NCBI GenBank assembly: GCA_950295325.1
Contig: OX485805.1
Span: 2,358,501-2,418,500 of the forward strand
Direction: 5' to 3'
Length of the DNA: 60,000 nucleotides
Source of the DNA: Polytrichum commune
Lineage: Eukaryota; Streptophyta; Polytrichopsida; Polytrichales; Polytrichaceae
In this document: piece by piece, positions 41,224 to 52,591 of the stretch
Numbering within the stretch: the stretch's first letter is position 1
Layout of the letters: the number at the start of each line of letters is the position of its first letter
Made by a program: the position numbers and the translations under genes
Notes under the pieces: generated by a model
The model's input: only the letters and a program-made list of their open reading frames with translations
Databases searched by the model: none
Told to the model about the DNA's origin: nothing

Positions 41224-42209
41224 TTAGACCATACTTGCATGTATGTTACTTATCCACACCACGAGTGTGAGTTTAAAATAACATTATAGCAAAATGATGG
41301 TACCCTAGGTGCAAGTCCTAAAGGCCGGACGACGAAAAGGATTATCTTACACAATATCTTCTTCAAAGTAAGTGCAACAAGTGCATGTTGAATGTGTGAC
41401 CCCACCTAGGTAGGTCGGAAATTAGAGTGGACCTCTTGCTACACTATTTTGTCTAATTAGTGTGGGTTACAATTTGGAGTTACACTTGGCTGTAACGTTT
41501 TACTTAGAGCATCAATTCCTACGCAAATAGTTAGTTAGTATGCGCACCGAAGGATATGATATAACTTCATTGATTAAAAATGATAATGTCGGTAAAAAGT
41601 CATAGCAACACGTAACTCCGAATGAGAACCCACACTAATTAGACAAAATAGTGTAGACTAGTTTGGGTGTGTGTTAAAATTTAGGAGAACTTCACAATGT
41701 TAAAAAAAAGACAATGGATGCCTAGCAGAAGACCTCCAAGTTGAATGGGAATGAGGAAACAACCATTGATAGCATGATGGGCATAAAATACCTTAAAGTA
41801 ATTAGCCTAATTTGTTTGAAAATTATTGGGTTAGATGATTTAAATGAAAGAAAAATTTATCATCAAAATGTCTAAATCTTAGGAAATTTGGTGTGTTGGA
41901 ACAACCTCAACAAATCATGAGCATGAAACGACATAAAACATTGTTCACAACCCTAATTAGCGCACCATGACAACTTAATTTAAACCGTAAAGGCTAACAT
42001 CACATAACAAGTTGCCATGAATGAAGGAAAAACAAGTTATAATACATGGATTTGTATTTAGGATATGTTATGGGAGAAAATGAATGAATATACATACACA
42101 TTTTTGCTTGAGTTTTCATAAATGCTTTTATAAACCCCCTGAGCCATTTTCTTTAAATATTGGGCAAAATTTGCCAAACCTGCTATCAACATATGGCACA
42201 ACATTTTAT

Positions 42210-42722
42210 GGTGTTTAGTGTCACATGTGCAATAGGGCCACTTACCCTATTTCAAGGTGTAGGCTAGGTTACACTAATGATCAACTACTCCATCATTAGT
42301 GTCACCTCATGACACTTGGCATTCAGTTGCGCTTACTAGTATTTTGGTTTGAGTATGTTCATTGGTGTTATGAGTTGTATGCCTATATTATATAATGGTC
42401 TACAAGTTGATTAAAGTGTACATAAATGACACTTAGCGTAGTATGCTCAAGAATATCATCCTCTTGCATACTAAAACGCAAACACATGACAATTGCCATT
42501 AGTATGCTCAATAATATAATCTCCTTGCATACTAAAACGCAAAACTATCGTCTCAAGTTTTGTAACGTGCTACTAATGTCATAATGCAAATAAATTTCCA
42601 CTTAGATAAGTTACTTATGTTGACGAATAGTGTCATATTAACAAATCACGGACATGACACTTTGAGACCTCTAGACATCTAGTTTAGGCCCTTTGCAAAT
42701 AGTGAACGTAACACTAAATACC
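42210..42722. mobile_element. 513-bp TIR element of the GGTATTTAGTGTCAC family
   Basis: The ends GGTGTTTAGTGTCAC and (reverse complement) GGTATTTAGTGTTAC match the 9584-9793 MITE. The body matches 47237-47740 in inverted orientation, including repeated GCATACTAAAACGCAAA phrases. Confidence 0.75.
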
Positions 42723-43402
42723 ACAAACCATGTAGTAGAGATGTGGTAAAATTCGATTGGTTAGTGAAGCTAGGGCGAAACATCTTAACAACATCACACT
42801 AATCTCACAAATCTTCATAAGACGTGCTAACAATTGTATCCTAGATTTGCCAATGTAACACAATATTCGTTGTGTAAATCTAATAAGTACAAGTTGGATG
42901 ACATGAAAAATGAACCGAATAAGTGCCACATGCCTTACTTAAGGGTATGTAAGTAGTGTGAAGTATGTTAACTAAGGAAGCCAAATTTGTTGGTTGTGTA
43001 GATAGGTATAAAGGGGGCGGTTTATGAGCCACCAAGGTCGGTATATGATATGGCCGGGTTGGTCTCAATGCATGCTTGGGTGGACTTGAGGTGCAACTTG
43101 AAGGGGTGGGTTTATGAACAGCCCAGGTCAGTATATGAAATATCTTTCTTGATTTTCACTTGGGTTGCGCTGTTTCAGTTGGGTTGGTTGTATTTTTGGT
43201 TCTCTGCGCAATTGAATTTTCAACTTGTGCCAAAAGAAACGAAAAGAAATATGGTCGAGTCAGTCTCAATGCATGATTGGGTAGGCATGATGTAGAGGGG
43301 TGAGTTGGGTTTAGGTTGTTATGAGGTGGTGGTAAGGATGGCTTGGGTCATGATTTTATGATGGGTGGTGGGCCGGCATATGGGCATGTCCAAGCCTAAA
43401 CT

Positions 43403-44025
43403 CCGGGGGGGGTCACTGGCAAAAATCGTAGAAATAATGTGCAATAAAAAATAAGGTCTAATATATTCATTATAAATAAATTTTGTAAAAAACGTACATA
43501 TAATATAGGGGGTTTTTAAATAGTGAAACATGTTTACATTTAAAATAGCATCACATATAATGGCCTTTTTAATCTAATCGGTACAAGTAAATATCGTGGA
43601 AACAATTACAAGGGGTAGCGGATCTAGGGTAGGGTCTATGCTAGTGGATGGAAAGAGATAATTTTCTATTGAAAGAGCTTGGATGGATGACTTCACAAGC
43701 TGGTTGGCTTGAACATTACTCAACGAACATATCCAATGTGGAGTTAATGTTCTCTACCTACATGCTAGGAGGAAAAAATTTAGCGCATTGTTTGAATTGG
43801 AATCTTCTTTCCAATTCTCTTTGGTAGTATAAGTAAAACAAGGTATTTTAAAATGATTTCCCCAAAAATATAATAATTGATAGGGTGTATTAAAATACAA
43901 GCATTTACCTTTATTTTGAAAAATACCATACCTTATAATCTTTTGTGCAAGGTAAATAACCCCCTAGCAAATAAATCTTGAGCGTACGTGTATGCAAAAT
44001 ATAAGAGGGAGTGACCCCCCTGAGG
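43403..44025. mobile_element. TIR element with 8-9 bp target duplication, copy 2
   Basis: The left end CCGGGGGGGGTCACTGGC and reverse-complemented right end CCTCAGGGGGGTCACTCCC match copy 1 (24968-25254) in inverted orientation. GCCTAAACT flanks at 43394-43402 and 44026-44034. About 300 bp longer than copy 1 because of extra internal sequence near 43600-43860. Confidence 0.8.
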
Positions 44026-44950
44026 GCCTAAACTATGCAAGGTGCATGTGCATGTACGGATACTTTGAAGGTTAGAGATGAGTTAAACCCGACGTTGATA
44101 TTAAGGGGCATATGTAGCGGCTATAGGAGCCTAGTGCTTTGCACTTCAAATATTCACAATATATTCATACATGACTTAAGAATTTGTTGACCTTGATTTA
44201 GCTACACATCTCATTAATGTTGTACCTTATTTAGCACATAGAGTGTGCATAACTAGGTGGATCAACTTAAAGTGTTGGTTTAAGCCACCTCTACCTTAGA
44301 CTTTCTCATAGAAAAACAACAGTTGCCTATCAAAGTTGGCATGAATGTAATCATCATATTGAAGTGCTAATTTTGTTGTTGGTTTTGTCTTTGTCAAATT
44401 GGACAAAGTGATACTATAAAAATTGCAAAATGCTGATTTATTTTTGAGTTGCAATAACACTTTATTGGGGTATTCAACGATTGTTGTATTCCAATAACAT
44501 AATATTCACCTGCAGTTACCCAAGGTGTGAGAATCATTTGGTCAAGGGTTGGGAATAAACATCTTGTGATTCTTAAAAAATGACAATTTCAATTTTCATG
44601 CGAGCATGGCAAGATCCCCATGGAACATGACTACTCTCTTTTATTTAGAACGGGTGAGGGAGCCCGAGGTTTAGTATTGCTATGAACCTAAAACTTGACA
44701 TAAATTTTGATAAAAAAACTAAAAAGGGGAAGAAATGACTCTAAATTGGGCACCGATTGGAACTATCATGTTGCTTTATTTTCTAGTTGGTTGGATTCTC
44801 TATGTAATCCTAGATGGGCATCACAAGAATTAGAGAGACCTCAAAAAAATGATGCCTCCTTCTAGAAATGAACAGCTCGAACTGATATGGACACACTGGC
44901 TCACATCTATCATAAGATGCTTAAACTCGTTTCAACTCTTTGTGACATGG

Positions 44951-44994
44951 ACCCCACACACACACACACACACTCACTCACTCACTCACTCACT
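44951..44994. repeat. (CA)n then (CACT)n microsatellite
   Basis: CA dinucleotides pass into ACTC tetranucleotides. Confidence 0.9.
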
Positions 44995-45562
44995 GTAAAA
45001 GATATGTTCAATGCCCTTTTCTAAGTTCAAGAGATAGTGGCCCATTCAAATATATTGTTCAATTTTTGCTGTTAGACACTAGGTTGTGAGTAGTCTACAC
45101 CGTTTATGGTATTTAGTGCCACTTACTACTTGGAGTCACACGATCTTGCTATTTTTAATGGTTGATGTAAGTTTGTACCAATTAAAGTTATTGGTGTTTT
45201 ATAACATCTAAACAACGAATTCGATCCTTGTTGGTAAAATACGGGACAAGCGTCGGAACGTAGCTAAGGGTGGCTTACCTATATGTTTAAGTGGAATGTT
45301 GGTTTTAGAAAAAGAAAAAGAAAACAAAAACAACTACACCTTCTACACCTATAAGTGTGGCCAATTGTAAGGTGAGGTGACAAACATGGAGCTTGGCTTG
45401 GACTTAACATGCTTAATTTTTTCGGACTATTCTAGACGTAACAGTGAACGTAATTGCGAAGACACTTGAAACCATTTTAGTAGATCATTTAAGAGAGATT
45501 TGGGAGAACCAACCCGTACACTTGTTCCTTGTTGAATGCCTAAACCCTTGCCTCCAAGGAAC

Positions 45563-45904
45563 TACACTAAATAGGTAGATTAGTGTTGGAAACACTAATA
45601 GTCGACGAAAACGCTAAATGTAAATTGTCTCTATAGTGTTAGAGCACTAAATGTCAACTCTAACACTATTTGTACCAAGTAGTAACTTTAAATATTTACA
45701 TGAGCGCATTTAGTGTTAGATGATATTTTGTAAATCTTGGAATGAAGAATTGAAGGAAGAAGAATATGAGAACCTCGTAAAAGGTATAATTTGTTCAAAC
45801 CCTATGCAAACACTAATTGTAATATCAGTTGAAAATTAGTGTTTTAGGTAACTATTGCATCTAACACTAATCTTCATCTAACACTAATCTACCTATTTAG
45901 TGTA
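45563..45904. mobile_element. 342-bp MITE with perfect 25-bp TIRs
   Basis: TACACTAAATAGGTAGATTA begins the left arm; 45563-45587 is an exact reverse complement of 45880-45904. The outer TA on each side may be the target duplication. Internal sequence repeats the words AACACTAAT and GCACTAAATG. Confidence 0.88.
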
Positions 45905-46719
45905 GTGTACGGGTTGTTTCGCCCCAGCCATTTAAGAGAGTGCAGAGTGTCCATTTAAGACCCGCTTACCTCATAAGCATTTTGGTACGTATACCGAACA
46001 CGAGAATAATGTACATACACTATTACTACTACTGGCGTCATTGAATTTCACCTTCCAGAATTCACATTTCAGAGTGGGATGAAATCCAGAATATGTTACT
46101 GTGCTTTTAATAAAGTACGCTGGAAAATTTTACCATTGCATCTACTTGTCTCACATTAACATAACCATCTTTGTGTTCAGTAACTTCTGATTAACAGTGT
46201 GATTAAGTGGCACCGGTTAATTAATTTGATGGGTAAATAAGAAAAAAGTGAACTATAATTTACCCTGCACAGAGTAACTATCTCTACGCCCGATGAATAC
46301 AGTACAGTAGCAAGTGCTGATATAATTATAACCTGTAAGTGTGGCACAGTCACATAACATTATTCATCCATCTGGGTCGGTTTCATGACCTTGGAATATG
46401 TCAATTATATCATGTGGGTTCCAAATAAAGTGAGAATATTCTCTTACTATTCATACATTCAAGCTAACCCTTGGAGATTGTGGATGGACTTATGCTCCCA
46501 ACATTATTCACATGAAACATTGTTCATCATGGTGTTATTCACTGAAAATACTATTCATAGCATCTTTATAACTGAAAATACTGACACTGTTCATAATAGT
46601 ATGTTGCACAAGTGCTTGTATTCTAAGCTAGCAACCATAGTAAAGCAATTTGGTAATTAGAGTTGTCAAGAGAACTAGCATGCTTCCAATAGCCGTACCG
46701 AGCTGATAAGTTACGGTAT

Positions 46720-47090
46720 GTGGGTGTTATGTGGTTTGTTTTTCATGTTCTCCAACTTCTATCGAGTAGATCTACACAACAAACTTTGCGTGGCAATAGC
46801 AAATTTACAATGAACATATATGCAAAAACTAGACTGAAAATTGGAGCTCCCTTGATTTAGTTATGGGTTATTGGAAGTGCATGTTTGTTGATTTCTAAAC
46901 TGAATACATAGGTCCTCCCAATTGTGTTCATTGTCAAGTGTAGGGTGATTATTAAGATGTGAAGACGTAGTCCAATGTCTTTGAAACACGTGTCTTTATG
47001 ATGTTTGCTCTTTGATCCTTACCAAACCACATACCAATCAAATATAGGGGTCTGATTAAGAAAACAAGCCACTTAAGACCCATCTACCTT
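46720..47090 (+). repeat. dispersed repeat family R1, copy 4
   Basis: Best match to 27590-28010, with the same ordered phrases. It ends near ACCCATCTACCTTA, which also resembles the end of copy 2. Confidence 0.75.
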
Positions 47091-47236
47091 AGATGCACGT
47101 CATGGGAACCAATTAGGATGTCAAAAGTTCCAACACCCCGCCACAACCATACCTCTAGGCACAAGACTTTTGACACCCAACATAAAATGTTAGATGACCA
47201 TTTCAAAAAACAACACCTTCCTACTATACTGTTCGT

Positions 47237-47740
47237 GGTATTTGGTGTCATGTACATTATTTGCAAAGGGCATAAACTAGATGCCTAGAGGTCTCATAGC
47301 GTCACGTCCGCTAATTGCCAATACGATACTATTTGTCAGCATAAGTTACTTTGTTAAGTGGAAAATAATCTATATCATAACATTGAGTGTAGCATATTGG
47401 GATACTTGAGATGATAATTTTGCATTTTAGTATGCAAGGGGAAGATAATATTGAACATACTAATAGCAAGCGTCATGTGTATACATTTTTAGTATGCAAG
47501 AGGAAGATATTCTTGAGCATACTAATGCCAACTTTCATTTGTGTATACTTTAGTCGACTTGTAGACCATTGTGTAACATTGGCATACACCTCATAACACT
47601 ACTCAACATACTCATGCCAAGATTTTCGTAAGTGCACTTGAACACCAAGTGTTGTGAGGTGACACTAATGATGAACTTGTTGATCATTAATGCCTCGAAA
47701 TAGGGTATGTGACACTATTATGCATGCGACACTAAATTAC
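47237..47740. mobile_element. TIR element, inverted relative of 42210-42722
   Basis: The left end GGTATTTGGTGTCATG and right end GCGACACTAAATTAC are degenerate family TIRs. The body contains TTTTAGTATGCAAG repeats and AGGTGACACTAATGATGAAC. A further fragment of its right part occurs at about 50545-50690. Confidence 0.7.
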
Positions 47741-47744
47741 ACTC

Positions 47745-48065
47745 TAAACTCCATAATATCACCTCCTTAATGTCATGCCTTCTCTTATATCCCAGACCCT
47801 AGGGAATGGACGTTCTTAGTTTGAATCTCACTCCTTGTTATCACATTTCCCTCGCATATATCATGGGTTTTGCCATTAAAATAAACCACCAAAGAATTGA
47901 AACCACATGCTCTCACGCATCATGTTGACATCATTGTAATCATTATCATTATGGCAACGTTGATTTTGTGTTATTCCATAATGTCACGTGCTACACTAAT
48001 TCTCTTTTATCATGCATCCATGCTAACAATACATGATGACTCCTTAACATCACATGCACTTCCCG
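47745..48065. repeat. dispersed repeat, inverted copy of 21330-21790
   Basis: Reverse-complement matches include AAACTCCATAATATCA, CCACCAAAGAA and GTGTTATTCCATAATGTCAC. Shorter than its partner. Confidence 0.6.
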
Positions 48066-48388
48066 TCCAATTATGTTAGTTCACCCGGGGTGGTTGTGTT
48101 TTGGTTCCTTTCTTGTAATTGAAATCTTCAATTTGTGCCAAAAAAGACACCACATGCACTTAATGTTGCAGAGTTTAGAGTGTACAATAAATCGTGTGGT
48201 GATGCCAAATTTGGCTGAGCAAAAATTGCCCCATCAATCACCACTCAAAATTTTAGACACAAAACTCTATTCAACCATGCAGTCATTTTTTATAAGCTTT
48301 GAAATGTGGTGGATTGGCGGTGGGTGGTAGAGATTTCATGGACGTTTGATTCACAAAACTTGTGGGGACTCACGTTGTAATTAATTTA

Positions 48389-48955
48389 GGGTTGGTTTAC
48401 ACTATGGACCATGAAGTTGGACACTAGAAGATGGCCTTTTCCCATGGTCCCACTTGATGGTCCAACTTCCATGGTCCAATTTCTTAATAAATCAATTTAC
48501 AAAGCCATTGGGCCCCTCACTAGGTGTAAACTGAATGTGGACCAAGAGGAATGACCATGCACCAAAAAGTGAATGTGCTGATTTCTTTTAATATATGTGC
48601 ATAAAGGACAGTTTTGCAAAAATAAATAATAAATAAAAATCAAGTCTGACCATTCTCTTGTCTTCATCTTCTCTTCCCCCAAATAAACATTCACTCAAAT
48701 ATTATTATAACAACAATTCTCTACCACATGCCCTTGTTCTTTTCTACCAAAGCACCTCTTTTGCCTCTCCCAACACAAAACTCGTTTGGACCATTTGAGT
48801 GGATAACGAAGGCCTTAAAATATGCCTTTTGGGAACCTCAAACTCCGTGGTCACTCTATCATTTTTTCCTTGGTGTAAACCAAAGTGGTCATGGGATGGT
48901 TCAATAGACAATCACAAATTTTATATGGTTCATGGTCCATGGTGTAAACATCCCC
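48389..48955. mobile_element. Harbinger-like MITE, intact TTA duplication
   Basis: Begins GGGTTGGTTTACACTATGGA; the right end ...GGTGTAAACATCCCC is its inverted partner. TTA at 48386-48388 and 48956-48958. Length 567 bp. Same family as 34286, 40486 and the 95-bp satellite. Confidence 0.9.
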
Positions 48956-49949
48956 TTAAATTACTTGTGTTGCAGTTAAATAGATTTCTCATTGGGTGTC
49001 ATCACAAGACAAAATCATGAGACAAGACTCTCGAGGCTTGTGCGGTGTCGTGCCTCAATCACACCAAACTGTCCGTCCGATTCCAGCTGTGAAATCGTTG
49101 GGGATTATATTGAGAACTAGATGTTGGCCCACCACTTTCCACACTATTACAGCCGGAGATGTTGACGGAGGGTGTCAGAATTGGCTTGTGTGATCAACCC
49201 TTGCTAAGTGTCACACAGAGGCAATGTCGACGAGTCTTTGAACTCCATACAAGCAATATCAAATTAGATTAAAGTAAAAATATGTTGTGATTAAATTAAG
49301 TGAGTGATTAATTGGCAGGGAGTGGAGAAAATTGGGTGATTAGCAAAACAAGTTTTGGAACTCATTAATGTTTTGTGGTGTAATTTGTGATGTTCTTGCC
49401 ACATGGGTTCATGGCCACCGATTCTTATTACTTTGGCATAAAATCTTCATCCCAAACTAAGAAGGCATTGGTATGAGGTCCTATTGTGGGCACTTCCAAC
49501 TCCTCAAAACATTTTCGACCATTGGAGATTTCGATTGCCAAGAATTGCCACATGTGCTTTGCAATTGCGATGAATCGTGCATTTCATCATTGTTTCAAGT
49601 TTAAATACGATTAGAGAGTTGACTTGATCCCAAACTTATAAGGAATCCAAAGTGAAGACTCTCTTTCTCATTAAGCAATCACACAACCCTTCCCAAATCA
49701 AATTAACTATTGAACCTACGTATTGAAATATTTCAAGCACATCATCATCCAATCTCATTGCAACATATGTCTTTTTTAATGACCATTCTTAACTGCAAAC
49801 CTCACATACATGTGGTTTTTAGAAAAGTGGTTACATACATAAGTAAAAGGCCTACATTACATTATGTTGAATGTCAATGATGGTTTTACAATAAACAAAT
49901 CCATCAAGCTTCAAGTGATTAAATTAGCCTTCAGTTCCATGTGTGCCAT

Positions 49950-50328
49950 CACACTAAATATGATATTTAGTGTCATATGGTATTTTATGTCACTATGGTA
50001 ACTTTTTGGATGACACTTCTTATGAATAAGTGAGACAAATACTGTAATGGATGATGGATGAATTCATCCATTGGCCACAACCCTACCTCCTTTTGTCAAC
50101 AACTTGTGATGAAATAGTGTCAGAGATGATTGAATTTTGGATGGAAAATCACTTTGTAAGTGACAGTGATTGCAACACTGTAAATCTATAATCCCACCAA
50201 AAATTTACAAGGAATGACAAATAATTTTGGGATAACATTTAGTGTTGGTGACACTATACCGCGGTTTACAATTAGTATTGATCAAGACAATTAGAATTGG
50301 TGACACTAAATAACATATTTAATGTAGT
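49950..50328. mobile_element. MITE with ~26-bp imperfect TIRs
   Basis: The left CACTAAATATGATATTTAG and reverse-complemented right CATTAAATATGTTATTTAG both continue into TGTCA. About 379 bp, non-coding. The left third recurs at 38893-39010. Confidence 0.75.
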
Positions 50329-50689
50329 AGTTAGTATGATGGTTCATTTATTGACCTTCCATAGTTTCCATACCATGTAGGTCTTTCACACATGTCCTGT
50401 TACATCCATTGTCATGCCATGCATGCACACACTCATGAATTTTGTACATAATCATTATGTATCGTGCATGGACTGATGACATGAGATTTTTGTTTGACAA
50501 CAATCTAGTTAAATCTGGAGAATACTCTTGTCAAGATATTAGTAGGCGCACTTGAATGTCAAGTGTCATGAGGTGACACTGATGTTGAATTTGTTGGTCA
50601 TTAGAATAACTTAGCATACGCCTCAAAATAGGGTAAGTGACACTATTGCGCTTGTGAGATTAGAAACCATGAACGGTGTAGCATTTGAA

Positions 50690-51165
50690 GAGTAAGTTTG
50701 CAGAAATAAGGAATTGTGATGACTCTTTGTAAATTGCATAGACCAGGAGCTATGGGTCTTTGCAAAATGCAGAAAAGAGGGTCATTTGTAATTTGCAGAG
50801 GATGAAAAGGAGTGATGGCCTATTTGGAATTTGCAGAGATTTGCACAGTAATGGAGTGATGACTCATTGTAAATTGCAGAGAAATGGATTCGCTCATGAC
50901 TCTTTGCAATTTTCAGAAGAAAGGAGTAATGACTCTTTGTGATTTGCAGAGAAGGGGACTTATGGGTCATTGTAAGCAAGTGAATTTGCAGAGATTTGCA
51001 GAGAAAGGGAGTTATGGGCCATTGTAAGCAAGTGAATTTGCAGAGATTTGCAGAGAAAGGGAGTTATGGGTCATTGTAAGCAAGTGAATTTGCAGAGATT
51101 TGCAGAGAAAGCTGAAAGGAATGATGATGGCTCCGTGTAAATTGCAGAGAGGAGGAGTTATGGCT
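50690..51165 (+). repeat. degenerate minisatellite, core unit 52 bp
   Basis: GAATTTGCAGAGATTTGCAG plus GTTATGGG(T/C)CATTGTAAGC repeats with a 52-bp period (TAAGC at 50973, 51025, 51077). Flanking units from 50690 are less regular, with ATGACTC(T/A)TTGTAAATTGCAG words. Confidence 0.88.
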
Positions 51166-52591
51166 GGGTTTGTGAAGTTTAGTAATCAATCTGCAGTAAA
51201 TTGATTTGAGAGTGGACCGAGTCGCAGAGAGGGTTAGGAAGTCAGGGGGGAGTGGGCCCCGGAGACGTCACATGTGCGATGAGGCTATGGAGTTTGAGTG
51301 CACGTGGGCTATTTGCTTGCAAGGCTCTCTGACAAACTCCCATCAACAACTTATGAGACTCCATCGTTTCCCAGCTTTTTGCAATTGCGGCACATGGGAG
51401 GAAATTGCACAAGGCAGATAGATTGCTGCCTGCTTCAAGCAACTGATGCGAAGACGAGACTCTCTTTTTGAGGGTTAACTTCCAAATTTCTTGCATTGCT
51501 GCGGATTTCTGAGGGACACTCATTTGAGTGAGAGAGAGTGAGAGAGAGAGAGAGATGATGATGATGATCCTCGCATCATATGATGGGCTTATGTGAATTG
51601 GGATGATTATAGGTATGGTTGATAACAGATGTTAATCCTCCTGCCACAACTTTTCTGAGAACTGTAGACATTTCTCCTCAAAAATTTCCTCCTCGTCACT
51701 TGCCCTGATCTGTGGAAAGAGAAGATTCAAGCTTATAAGTTGATGAGTTTTTGAGAGGATAGGTGTTGTTTTCTTGAGAGCCGAGTAATTTAGAGAGACA
51801 TTCATGGTGTTTTGCGGGGAATGATATGATAACCTACACTTTTGGTAGCCCCTTTTGACACCAGAATCGTTATCAAAGCAGGGTACTTACATAACCCATT
51901 TTACAGTGCGAGAGTTTTTTCCTCTTGGCTTCGATTCAATGCATGGGTATGGGTGCTGCCGCCTCCACTATTTGATCACTGGGTAGAGCTTTTGAAGGTA
52001 TGTCCTCAAGTGCCACCGCTCTACATTGTTCAGAACTCATCTCATACTTATTATTGAGTGGGTAAAATACGGAAAAGAAAGATTGAGACAACAACATCCA
52101 AACATCTATCTCTGCAAGTTATGTAGACGATGTCAACCTGTGTGTGAGCCTGTAGTATCCTCCATCTGGAATTCAGTAGCCAAAATTGCGATAAAATTGA
52201 GACAACGACACTCGGAGATTCTCTCCAGAGTGAATGCATTCCCCCATCTCCTAATTCACCTTAAAATCTGCTTCGTGCACGGAACATCAACAGCTTCCGT
52301 CTCGTTTAACGTGGAGGCAGAAGCCTAAGGAAAGTGACGATAACATGAGGAGGATGCGAGCCAGTAAAATAGACATCGCCATCACATACGCTTCATATCC
52401 GATCTCTCAATTATGTGAAGAAAATAACCTAATATTTTGATCTTCAAGAGCAGAAGATATGTGGATGTGAGCAACAGTATGATGATTTGCAGCTAAATCG
52501 GAAGCAGGTGCTGGGGTTGTAAATGGACGTGGAACAAAAAGTTTTGAATTGACGGGGGAGGGCATCATGATTTAGACGTAACAAAAAGAAA
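51166..52591 (+). promoter_or_regulatory. 5' flank of the bHLH gene
   Basis: No separate gene supported. It contains an ACGT core in GACGTCAC near 51263, a GA-rich and GAT repeat near 51530-51567, and several short ORFs without domains. The transcription start and TATA box could not be placed. Confidence 0.35.
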
